Shown piece after piece: positions 44,663-52,727 of a DNA stretch of 64,000 bases. The notes beneath the pieces are model-generated. The model was not told the DNA's origin. It saw only the letters and a list, made by a program, of their open reading frames with translations, and ran no database searches. The stretch lies in assembly GCF_946482605.1 (NCBI RefSeq), contig NZ_CAMLSE010000029.1, positions 1 to 64,000 of the forward strand, in the 5' to 3' direction. Position 1 is the first letter of the stretch. The number at the start of each line of letters is the position of its first letter. A program made the translations under genes and the position numbers. This stretch comes from an uncultured Dyadobacter sp. GTDB taxonomy: Bacteria; Bacteroidota; Bacteroidia; Cytophagales; Spirosomataceae.

Positions 44663-46081
44663 TCAGTTATTTAGCAGCCTGCTGACATGGGTGGCAATGA
44701 TCCCGAAATTATAACCCTGTGCCTTTTCAATGCCTGCGTAATTAACGGCAATCAACTCGCCATGCTGGTTAAAGACGGGCGAACCGCTGGCACCGTGGAA
44801 AGAGGGTGCATTATATTGAATTTCAAACCGATCCGATATTTTACTGACCTTTCCATGATCCAGGGACGCTTTTACTTTATTCTCCACATTCTTCGTCGCG
44901 AGATCAAAACCAAACGGGTAACCGAAAACCGTCACTTCGTCGTCCTCGGATATGTCTTCTCTTTTGGAAATGATGTCTTTTACGGGAGTACATCCGTTAG
45001 CTATCTTTTTCGATTCCAGCTGGATCAGCGCCAGATCAACTTCCTTCTCACTGGCCACCTTAATGAGCCTGCATGGCAGCATGTTCTTGAAAAAATCATT
45101 TTTCTCGATCGTCGAGCCGTTCGGGAATATGCCTATCCTGACCGGCACACCAACTACATCCGAGCTTAGTGAATACTGACCAACAGATGATCTGGCAATG
45201 TTGATCGCCTTCTCCATAGCCTCCTTGTCGACGGAAACCTCGCTTACCCAGGGTGCTGCAACGTGTTTGTTTGTGATAATTTCTCCTTCATTGCTTACAT
45301 AAAAACCCGATCCCGTAATTTCAAAGGGTTGGATTTCCTCCTTACGGGGGGAAATCGAATTGCCCGCACCAATAAAATACAGCGTGTCACCATTATCGAC
45401 ATACGCCAGGTAATAGGAGTTGTAAATCAAACCAATGCTGTTTTCGTACCTTTTCGAAACGGTTTCCCTGTAAAGTTTTCTTCTGAACTCATCCTTATAC
45501 AATACACCGAGGAACATCAAAAGAACGGCGATCGGAACAATGAAGGCAACAGGGCGTCGCGAGGCCGCCTTCGGGATTTTTTTCCAATCCAGGTCTTGTA
45601 CCTGGGCAAAACTCACTCTGTCGCCACGTTTTACCGGAAAGTCGGTAGTTCTGGGGATCTTATGACCGTTGACAAAAACCCCATTGGTGCTCTGGTCGCT
45701 GACGAAAATGCGCCCGCGCTTGTCGACCTTGATGATGGCATGGTACCGGCTGATATTCTGGTGATGGATCTGGATCGTGTTATCGGCATTTTTACCGACA
45801 GTGATCCGGTGTTTGATATTCGGACCGTCAGTTTGAACTGGTGACACGAGGTTCCAATCCAGTTTCACTGCATTTGCAAACATCACTGTGTCACCGCGAT
45901 GGAGAGAAACCTGCCCCTTGTGAATGCGCCTGCCATTGACCCACGTTCCGTTCCTGCTGATGTCGGTCAGAGACATTGACCCGTTCGTTTCTATATTAAG
46001 TTCAGCGTGAGAACTACTGATATGAGGGTGGGTCAGCACGATTTTATTGCTGGAATTACTTCCGATGGTAATGATAGTCAT
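44663..46081 (-). CDS. Membrane-anchored trypsin-like protease with two FHA domains
   Basis: The product has 472 residues. FHA domain 1 (about 1-75) has SSSHAELN and DISRNGTWVNG; FHA domain 2 (about 90-165) has NISRYHAI and DQSTNGVFVNG. A membrane segment lies at 178-195. The extracytoplasmic part (235-472) is an S1C/trypsin-like protease with His273 (ITNKHVAAPW), Asp349 (KEVDLALIQ) and Ser432 (HGASGSPVF). All three catalytic residues are kept. Phosphothreonine bound by the cytoplasmic FHA domains could switch proteolysis on the other side of the membrane. It is encoded 45 bases after the PP2C phosphatase. Orientation is inferred from domain order. Confidence 0.87.
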   Translation of the reverse strand: MTIITIGSNSSNKIVLTHPHISSSHAELNIETNGSMSLTDISRNGTWVNGRRIHKGQVSLHRGDTVMFANAVKLDWNLVSPVQTDGPNIKHRITVGKNADNTIQIHHQNISRYHAIIKVDKRGRIFVSDQSTNGVFVNGHKIPRTTDFPVKRGDRVSFAQVQDLDWKKIPKAASRRPVAFIVPIAVLLMFLGVLYKDEFRRKLYRETVSKRYENSIGLIYNSYYLAYVDNGDTLYFIGAGNSISPRKEEIQPFEITGSGFYVSNEGEIITNKHVAAPWVSEVSVDKEAMEKAINIARSSVGQYSLSSDVVGVPVRIGIFPNGSTIEKNDFFKNMLPCRLIKVASEKEVDLALIQLESKKIANGCTPVKDIISKREDISEDDEVTVFGYPFGFDLATKNVENKVKASLDHGKVSKISDRFEIQYNAPSFHGASGSPVFNQHGELIAVNYAGIEKAQGYNFGIIATHVSRLLNN

Positions 46082-46126
46082 GATAGCGGATGGTTACGGG
46101 AGTCAACGTTTTGATAAGGAGGGAGT

Positions 46127-47398
46127 TCACGACTCTCTGGGAACCTTTATGGATTTCAAGACCTGGTCTTTTTGCAGTCTTTCCCACTTTATATGTCTGT
46201 TGGCCTCTTTGAACTTGCGGAGCTGGGAGTCTTTGACACCCAGTTCCTTTGCGATCTTATTCATCGTATCGTCCTCTTTGACCGTGTAGTCGGGCGCCAC
46301 CGTATAGTTAGAGTCCCGCTCCGACACATTCTGTCCGGCGTTTTGACCAAGCCTTTCACTATCACTCTGACTTGCGGTAACCTTTTTCCTTTCATCATTT
46401 GACGCCGGGGCTTTCACTGCTGATGGTCTGGCAGTCAATTTTACACTATCCAGTTTCGACCTGATTTCGATCAGATCACTGGACAATCTCGCTTGCTGAG
46501 TGGCCAAACTATCGGTTTTCTCCTTCGTTACAGGAAGTGTCCGCAAACCTCCCCAAAAAATGATGTAGCATAGCGCAACCGTGAGCAGTGCAACCCAGGC
46601 ACTCAATATGTTCATGATGATTCTGGTCTTCATATCGATACGGACTTTTAGTTTTGAATTAATTAATGGCTGCACGAAACTCACTGTAAGGTTATCGTGC
46701 CCTCCGCCTTGCCGGTTACCCGTCAAGTCGATTTGCTCGATCACTTTTTGGCTAAGTTTCTTCACATCCTGACTTTTGGTGAGCAATTGGAGCAGGTCTT
46801 CTTCCGGTACAGCCCCACATACGCCGTCGGTACACAGCATGAACAGATCCCCTTTCCAGAAAGGAATGTTGTCGTTGATCTCCACATCGACCTCCGATGC
46901 GATACCTAATGCACGTTGAATGATGTTGGACTCTTCGGATAACCGGGCTTGTTCTTCTGTCAGAATGCCCCGTTTTACCAGCTCGAATACTTTTGAGTGG
47001 TCATCCGTGCGAAATACCTTTTCCCCGTCCCTCAACTGATACACCCGGCTATCTCCTACATGTGCGACAATGGCCTTATCGATGTTAATGATAACTGCGA
47101 TCGCCGTGGTACCCATCCCACGTAGTTCCTGCTGCTGCCGGCCACGGCGATAGATTTCATGATTCGCTTTGGTGATCGCACTCCTTAATGCCGCTGCCGG
47201 ATCGGCATAGCGGGCATTGTTCAACTCATGTAAGATAATGTCAACGGCCATGGAAGAAGCCATTTTACCGCCCGCCGCGCCGCCCATGCCGTCACAAACT
47301 ACGGAGGCAAATCCAAACCTGGTCAGCATACTTCCGGCACTATCCTGGTTTTCCTTTCGTCCTCCAATCGCGGATTTCAACGCATAGTTATATTTCAT
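46127..47398 (-). CDS. PP2C Ser/Thr phosphatase with membrane segment and LysM domain
   Basis: The product has 423 residues. The PP2C domain (1-245) has metal-binding motifs ENQDS (16), CDGMGG (35-40), GDSRVY (115), CTDGV and GGHDNLTV (232). A membrane segment lies at 258-282 and an acidic/Ser-rich linker to 365. Residues 370-418 resemble a LysM peptidoglycan-binding domain (YTVKEDDTMNKIAKELGV). It reverses phosphorylation by the kinases encoded 7 bases upstream. The LysM tail would read peptidoglycan state or anchor it to the wall. Confidence 0.87.
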   Translation of the reverse strand: MKYNYALKSAIGGRKENQDSAGSMLTRFGFASVVCDGMGGAAGGKMASSMAVDIILHELNNARYADPAAALRSAITKANHEIYRRGRQQQELRGMGTTAIAVIINIDKAIVAHVGDSRVYQLRDGEKVFRTDDHSKVFELVKRGILTEEQARLSEESNIIQRALGIASEVDVEINDNIPFWKGDLFMLCTDGVCGAVPEEDLLQLLTKSQDVKKLSQKVIEQIDLTGNRQGGGHDNLTVSFVQPLINSKLKVRIDMKTRIIMNILSAWVALLTVALCYIIFWGGLRTLPVTKEKTDSLATQQARLSSDLIEIRSKLDSVKLTARPSAVKAPASNDERKKVTASQSDSERLGQNAGQNVSERDSNYTVAPDYTVKEDDTMNKIAKELGVKDSQLRKFKEANRHIKWERLQKDQVLKSIKVPRES

Positions 47399-47405
47399 AA
47401 ATCTT

Positions 47406-48311
47406 CTAGCTAAAAATTGCTTTTAACTTGTTCCACCACCCGGCCCCGTGGTCTTTCGCCTGCAATAGCGCTTCCTTGAATTCGATCGCACTTTGGTAGC
47501 GGTCGCTTTGCTTCTTTGCCGTAGCTTTTTTAAGCACATTGTAAATACGCGGCGGGATTGCGTTCGACGCCGGAATATTGTATTTCACCTGCATCTCCAT
47601 AATCGAGTATTCGTTGGACCCGTTGAATGGGGGATTCCCGGTAATCAGTTCGTAGAAAGTGATCCCCGCAGCATAGATATCCGTGGTCGCATTGATGTGG
47701 TTACTCTCCCCTCTGATCTGCTCGGGCGGGGAATACTGCGGCGTGCCAATAACGATGCCGACGGATGTCTGGCGTTTGCCGCCGGTCACCTTAGCTACAC
47801 CCAGGTCCATTACAATCGCTTTACCGTTCTCTACCATAATATTATCCGGCTTGATGTCCCGGTGGATGATAGCGGGCGTTTGTGAATGGAGGTAATGCAG
47901 CGCGTCCAGCACCTGGCAAAACAAATCGATTCCGATCATCCGGGAAGTTGCCCTCTGATCCGTCGCTCTCTGCCGCTCCGTCGCCAGGTATTCCGCAATC
48001 CCGACTCCATTGATCAGCTGACTGATGATGTGGTATTTCCCATTTGCGACGACGAAGTCATAACTGCTGATGATATGGCTGTGCCTTAACCTCGTCTGAA
48101 TGAGGCCTTCGGTTTCGAACCTTTCTACGAACTGCTTATCAGCGGCAAGCTGCCCGAACAGGATCTTGATGGCAACGGGGGTGCCGTCCGACCTTGTTCC
48201 TGCGTATACCTTGCCCATTCCGCCCTCCCCGATCGGCCGATTCGGTGGAAACGGGTTGAATGCGTACAATCCCTTCGGCCCTCTCAGATAAACTCCCTGT
48301 GAAGCTGTCAT
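47406..48311 (-). CDS. Soluble Ser/Thr protein kinase
   Basis: The product has 301 residues, a bare Hanks-type kinase domain. Motifs are GEGGMGKVYAG, VAIKILF (Lys49), HRDIKPDN (150-157), DLG in place of DFG (169-171), GTPQYSPPEQIRGE, and a C-lobe ending near 285. No membrane segment or sensor is attached, so it acts in the cytoplasm. Its start overlaps the stop of the larger kinase gene by four bases (ATGA), and the phosphatase follows after 7 bases. It may relay or share targets with the larger kinase. Confidence 0.9.
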   Translation of the reverse strand: MTASQGVYLRGPKGLYAFNPFPPNRPIGEGGMGKVYAGTRSDGTPVAIKILFGQLAADKQFVERFETEGLIQTRLRHSHIISSYDFVVANGKYHIISQLINGVGIAEYLATERQRATDQRATSRMIGIDLFCQVLDALHYLHSQTPAIIHRDIKPDNIMVENGKAIVMDLGVAKVTGGKRQTSVGIVIGTPQYSPPEQIRGESNHINATTDIYAAGITFYELITGNPPFNGSNEYSIMEMQVKYNIPASNAIPPRIYNVLKKATAKKQSDRYQSAIEFKEALLQAKDHGAGWWNKLKAIFS

Positions 48312-50557
48312 TCTCCGCGACGATTCATATAGACGACATTTCCGGCTGCTGCGGTATTCCCCTTGGCGGCTGCAAGGCCGAAATATCTTCGGGCGCTCAC
48401 GTACAGGCCTTCCTGATGCGCTTTGATGCCTTTCTGATTGTAATAGACGCCAAGCACCTGTGCCGCAGAAGTATTCCCGTGCTTTTCAGCCAAATCGCAG
48501 TATTTCACAAACTGGTCCTCGCTCCCAACAACTCCGAAACCTCCAACCTCGTACAGATAGGCGATGTTCAGGTAATTTTTCGCGGCAGTGGTACTGTCGT
48601 TCTTAATCGCTTTCAGATAGCATGCCTCCGCTTCCTTGTAGCTTTTAGCAGTCCCCACGCCGTTACGGTAATCATAAGCGAGGTTCTCAATGGCGACAAT
48701 ATTGTCATTATCGAATTCTACGGCCTTTTTGGTGTTGGTGAAGGATTTAACGTCGTCTTTGCCAACAATGTCCCCCATGAAAAACAGGTAGCCCAACCGG
48801 GATAGTGCGGGGGAATAATTCTGATTGGCCGCTTTGTAAATTAGCTTCATCCCCTCTGCAATGCTCTTGCCCACGCCCGTGCCTGTCAGGTACATATTGC
48901 CTAACGCCAGCTGGGCCGCGGGATGCCCTTTTTGTGACGACGCTTTGTACCAACGGACTGCCTCGCCGAGGTTGACATCTGTCCCGGAGCCATACTGATA
49001 AGCCTGCGCCAGGTTGGATTGTATGAATGCGTATCCGGTCTTAGCCGATCTCAGCAGGTATTCCAGCGCCAGTTTTTCGTTTTTAGGCACACCTTCGCCA
49101 TTTGCGTACATCATGCCCAGGTTACCCAAAGCCTCCGGATCATCCGCTTCGGCCAGTTTTTTCATGGCTTCGATGGCTTCCAGGTAATACTTATCCGATT
49201 TGTAAACGTCTCTCTTTACCCCTTTTCCGGTTTGATATGCGTTGGCCATGCGCCAATAAGCCATTCTGAAACCGCGTTCCGCGGCGCTTGTCGAGTATTT
49301 CCATCCTTTCTGATAATCTTTGACCGTACCCAGACCATTATACGTCAATTCACCCAGATAATAATCGGCGTCCCCGGAACCCAGCTCGCTCGCCTCTTTC
49401 AGCTTTTGAAATGCCGACTTATACTTTGCGCTGTAATAATCCTCCATACCCGGCACCAACGCGTGGAGCATTGTGATCCGCTGCGCCGTGGAGTCGGTAC
49501 TCAGGTAATCATCCGCTTTTTCAAAGTAGTATTGAGCGCTGTCGTATTGGGCGATGCCCATAAAATGGACTGCTTTTGCCGCATTGGCCTCGTAATTCCT
49601 GACGTTGTGCCGGTACCATAAAAAGCCGGACAATCCCAACACGACGACAACCAGGACGGCCGCAGCTGTTATCCGCATTGATCTTTCTTTCCACCAGACT
49701 TTGCTCAGTGCGAGTTCGAACGCCTGCCGGAACTCCGCCACCGTCTGATAGCGCTTTGCCTGGTCCTTGGCCGTCGCTTTTTTCAGGAATTGGTACAATG
49801 ACTGAGATAGATGCTTGCTGCGGGGCAAAGGATCGTTTACCTGCGCCTGCATGGTATCGAATTCATTGCCTTTTTCGAACGGGGCCGTGCTCGTCAGCAT
49901 TTCATAAATGGTTACTCCCAATGCATAGAGATCGGTGTTCATTTTGATGTTGTCGCTCTCGCCCCGGATCTGTTCCGGCGGGGAATAGTTGGGCTTGCCG
50001 ATGAGCGTACCGACGCCGGTCAGCGATTTGGTTTTCCCTCCCGTAAGCCGGGCAATGCCAAAATCCATCAGCTTGGTACTCCCATCCACGCAGATCCGGA
50101 TATTGGATGGATCGATATCCCTGTGAATGATACCGCGCTGGTGCAGGGTTTCAAGCCCGTTCAATACATCGTCGATGATGAGCTTGGCTTCATGGTAAGA
50201 ATAGACCTTCCCTTGTGCCTTCTTCTCATCGATCAGTTTGTTCAGGTCCGTACCTTCGATGTAGGCGCTTACGTCGTGACAAATGCCGTCCTGTTCGATA
50301 AAATCAAGCATTTCGATCAGGTTGTTATGCAAGATCCTGATTTCACTGGAGCGCCTTACCCGCTCCACGACGCTAATGTTTTCAGTCAGGTCCCGGAAAA
50401 GGATCTTGACCGCCACCGGCCTGTCTTTTCCCGTTTCCTTGCTAATGCCTTTTCCCCTGAAAACCACGCCCATTCCGCCCGTTCCCAGGTAATCTGTCTG
50501 ATTCTTCGGATCAAACAGATAGGTTGCTTTCGTACCGCTTAGTTGGATCTGTGCCAT
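48308..50557 (-). CDS. Ser/Thr protein kinase with membrane segment and Sel1-repeat tail
   Basis: The product has 749 residues. The kinase domain (20-285) has GTGGMGVVFRG, VAVKILF (Lys51), DFG (165-167) and YSPPEQIRGE. The catalytic loop is HRDIDPSN (145-152), with Asp in place of the usual Lys149. One membrane segment lies at 295-316. The outer part (about 395-745) is made of Sel1-like repeats (ALGNLGMMYANGEGV, AAQLALGNMYLTGTGV). Sel1 repeats bind proteins, so the tail may be a sensor or platform. It is coupled to the next kinase by ATGA and lies 37 bases after the FHA gene. Confidence 0.9.
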   Translation of the reverse strand: MAQIQLSGTKATYLFDPKNQTDYLGTGGMGVVFRGKGISKETGKDRPVAVKILFRDLTENISVVERVRRSSEIRILHNNLIEMLDFIEQDGICHDVSAYIEGTDLNKLIDEKKAQGKVYSYHEAKLIIDDVLNGLETLHQRGIIHRDIDPSNIRICVDGSTKLMDFGIARLTGGKTKSLTGVGTLIGKPNYSPPEQIRGESDNIKMNTDLYALGVTIYEMLTSTAPFEKGNEFDTMQAQVNDPLPRSKHLSQSLYQFLKKATAKDQAKRYQTVAEFRQAFELALSKVWWKERSMRITAAAVLVVVVLGLSGFLWYRHNVRNYEANAAKAVHFMGIAQYDSAQYYFEKADDYLSTDSTAQRITMLHALVPGMEDYYSAKYKSAFQKLKEASELGSGDADYYLGELTYNGLGTVKDYQKGWKYSTSAAERGFRMAYWRMANAYQTGKGVKRDVYKSDKYYLEAIEAMKKLAEADDPEALGNLGMMYANGEGVPKNEKLALEYLLRSAKTGYAFIQSNLAQAYQYGSGTDVNLGEAVRWYKASSQKGHPAAQLALGNMYLTGTGVGKSIAEGMKLIYKAANQNYSPALSRLGYLFFMGDIVGKDDVKSFTNTKKAVEFDNDNIVAIENLAYDYRNGVGTAKSYKEAEACYLKAIKNDSTTAAKNYLNIAYLYEVGGFGVVGSEDQFVKYCDLAEKHGNTSAAQVLGVYYNQKGIKAHQEGLYVSARRYFGLAAAKGNTAAAGNVVYMNRRGE

Positions 50558-50594
50558 TTCAATGATCGGTGATGGGTAGAAGTGAGAGGTGATT

Positions 50595-51179
50595 TCAGGT
50601 ATTGAAATTCATTGGACGGGTGCCGTCCGTGTAAAAATCCCGGGAAGCGTAATCGTAATCGAGCACTTCCTTGAATACTTCACTTTTATGCAGGTTCTCG
50701 GCATACCGGTCTGCTATCACGATTTTCATGGTGTAGTTCCCGATCTTCAATTTGTCGGCGTCCTTGACGACGATCCCATTGTAAGCCAGGAGTTTCTTGC
50801 CGTTGAGGAACGTGCCATTGGCCGATGTGGTGTCGATCAAAATGACGTCCAGCCGGTTCTCCTCTGCATTGACGGTGATGTTCAGCGTGGCGTGCTTCCC
50901 CGAGACGGTCACTTCGTTGAGCCTGACCGTGCAGTCGTGGTCCCTACCGAGGAAGTTGTTTCCCTCACGCAAGACCCAGTACTCACCGGATTCTGTTTTG
51001 GAAAACGAAACCAGAAACCCGACTATCGGGTTTGCAGCGCTGAGCTGTCCATCGGCGGGACTATTCTCCTGCCCGGAAACGATCGTTCCGCCTTTTTTGG
51101 GCGCAGCCTCATAATGGTAATTGTTCGAAACCGTACCCTCGTGGGCAGACGGGAGGTTGTTGGGGACTGTTTTGTTCAT
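50595..51179 (-). CDS. FHA-domain adaptor protein
   Basis: The product has 194 residues. The N-terminal ~55 residues are disordered and contain a TIVSG motif that could be a phosphorylation site. The FHA domain (about 67-160) has NNFLGRDHDCTVRL, TVSGKHATLNI and TSANGTFLNGKK. It binds phosphothreonine on partner proteins and is a typical substrate/effector of the two kinases that follow. No membrane segment, so cytoplasmic. The 130 bases upstream separate it from the lipoprotein gene and may hold a separate promoter. Confidence 0.88.
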   Translation of the reverse strand: MNKTVPNNLPSAHEGTVSNNYHYEAAPKKGGTIVSGQENSPADGQLSAANPIVGFLVSFSKTESGEYWVLREGNNFLGRDHDCTVRLNEVTVSGKHATLNITVNAEENRLDVILIDTTSANGTFLNGKKLLAYNGIVVKDADKLKIGNYTMKIVIADRYAENLHKSEVFKEVLDYDYASRDFYTDGTRPMNFNT

Positions 51180-51309
51180 TTTTGAAGGTTGATTTCAGGT
51201 TAAAATTTTTGAAAAGGCAATGAGGGTCCTGATGCACCGGGGACCGGGCAAAGGCAAGAGAAATCGTTTTCGAATGTTGTTAGTTCGGGTTGGGAATAAA
51301 TTCTGGAAT

Positions 51310-51804
51310 TTACTCTCCCGCGAGGAGGTACCTGATCACATTCCTAGGAAACTCTGTTTTCAACGTTTTTCCAGAGTACTTTTTGTCGTACATTAAGAAC
51401 TTCCAGGTTTTGCCGCCGTCCTTTGAAATAGCGATGAGCTTGTCGTCAAGTGGCAACGCTTCCACTGCCTCATCGTCGGCGACCTCTCTCTTGATTGAAT
51501 GATACTGTGTAACATACAGCTTATTTCCGCGAAAACTGCTTCTTTTCAATATCTCGATATTCGTCGTATCCAGTTCAACGTAAAACTTATAACCCGCTGG
51601 CATATCGTAGGTCAGATCATATATCTTCTCAAAGTCGAAGGCGGAAACATAAGCGATCAAATGGCGATTAAGGCTGCCGTCCGCCAGCAAATCGGCAGTA
51701 GTATCGAAAGGCATGTCTTTGATTTTCATCGAATGTCTCATCGTTTTTTGCGTACAAGACATCACAGCTATCATCATTAGCAGCGTAAAAAAATATACTT
51801 TCAT
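51310..51804 (-). CDS. Small lipoprotein of unknown function
   Basis: The product has 164 residues with a lipobox VMSC (Cys17). The mature domain (ADLLADGSLNRHLIAYVSA, YKFYVELDTTNIEIL, KLIAISKDGGKTWKFLMYD) ends LLAGE and has a sialidase/BNR-like Asp box (SKDGGKTWKF). No family is recognised. It lies between the repeat protein and the FHA gene, so it probably belongs to the cluster. Confidence 0.68.
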   Translation of the reverse strand: MKVYFFTLLMMIAVMSCTQKTMRHSMKIKDMPFDTTADLLADGSLNRHLIAYVSAFDFEKIYDLTYDMPAGYKFYVELDTTNIEILKRSSFRGNKLYVTQYHSIKREVADDEAVEALPLDDKLIAISKDGGKTWKFLMYDKKYSGKTLKTEFPRNVIRYLLAGE

Positions 51805-51866
51805 AGGGATGGCATTTAACTCTCTGAATTATACGTAATCACTTTCGGAATTGGGCAGTCTAGCTC

Positions 51867-52661
51867 TCAATGAAAGATCGTTTTAACGCCACCCACAATG
51901 ATATCTTTCGCAGCCGCCTCCCTCATGTCGTCCGTGATATCGTTTTTCCCAAACAGCCACTCGCCTACATTGGCAAATATCACCCCAACTACCCCGTCCA
52001 TTACCTGATCCGGGCCTTCTGAGGAGGCGATAGCAGCACCACTGTCGATCCACTCGCCTTCCGTAGTTGCAGCGATGAGGCTTGGATTCGCAGGGTCAGG
52101 CAGGCCGGGAGTCCATCTAACATTAAGATTTTCAGTAGGATTCGAGAAAGTATATCCCGGGAAAGCTTCGAACCGGTCCACCATATTCGACGCCTTGATT
52201 TTGAAATCGCTATAAGCCTTCCCTGCGTCCCATACGGTGCTGATTGCGTTTCCATAAGCATCGAACGTAAATTTATAACCTATCTGCGGAAGCCATTCTC
52301 CTTCTGTGGCAGACGAATACGCCTTCATATCCGGATGCTTGAGGTTCTCGGTCCAGGTTGTGGACAAATCGGCTTCACGGGTATTGGTGAACCGATATCC
52401 CGCCCGCGGAGTCCATTTCCCCTCCTGTTCGGCAGACTCGACATTGTAATCAGGATGATCCTTGCCGGCTTGCCAATGTGCATCCGTATTTCCCCAAAAT
52501 GCTCTTGCCTCATCGGTCTTATCATCAGTCCAGATATAACCTAATTTAGGCGATGCTTTAAATATTCCGGTAACTTCTTTTTGATCCGAGAAGAAAACAT
52601 GCATATGCCAGATAATGGCTGCTAATAAGATGATTCCGAAGATGTCTGTTATGGTTTTCAT
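51867..52661 (-). CDS. Membrane-anchored protein with four imperfect repeats
   Basis: The product has 264 residues. An N-terminal membrane anchor lies at 5-22 (DIFGIILLAAIIWHMHVF), and the rest is expected outside. Four repeats of about 40-48 residues cover 38-207; each has a GY(F/W) start, a central Trp, and most end in EGxW (EGKWTP, EGEWLP, EGEWID). Repeat 3 has lost the EGxW end. The C-terminus (215-264) is different and ends in a small amphipathic segment. I do not recognise the repeat. It lies between the M48 protease and the lipoprotein genes, 66 and 62 bases from them. Confidence 0.7.
   Translation of the reverse strand: MKTITDIFGIILLAAIIWHMHVFFSDQKEVTGIFKASPKLGYIWTDDKTDEARAFWGNTDAHWQAGKDHPDYNVESAEQEGKWTPRAGYRFTNTREADLSTTWTENLKHPDMKAYSSATEGEWLPQIGYKFTFDAYGNAISTVWDAGKAYSDFKIKASNMVDRFEAFPGYTFSNPTENLNVRWTPGLPDPANPSLIAATTEGEWIDSGAAIASSEGPDQVMDGVVGVIFANVGEWLFGKNDITDDMREAAAKDIIVGGVKTIFH
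52041..52550 (-). repeat. Fourfold protein-coding repeat
   Basis: This stretch encodes four consecutive units (residues 38-85, 86-125, 126-167, 168-207 of the anchored protein) with the shared pattern GYxF, W near the middle, (H/Y)xD, then EGxW. Identity is at the protein level, since the DNA copies have diverged. The pattern suggests an ancient internal duplication forming a small beta-rich array. Confidence 0.55.
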
Positions 52662-52727
52662 GATCTTGTAGTTTAAAAATTTGATAGCTCAATTCGAAAT
52701 GTGTTTAATCGTAACATTTTGAATATT

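Noticed and set aside
48308..50557. Larger kinase as a pseudokinase
   Set aside because: Only the catalytic-loop Lys is changed; ATP-binding Lys, HRD Asp and DFG remain, so activity is expected.
44663..51179. Type VI secretion threonine-phosphorylation module
   Set aside because: Kinase, PP2C and FHA are present, but there is no tss/tag gene in the window and the LysM, Sel1 and trypsin parts are not part of that pathway.
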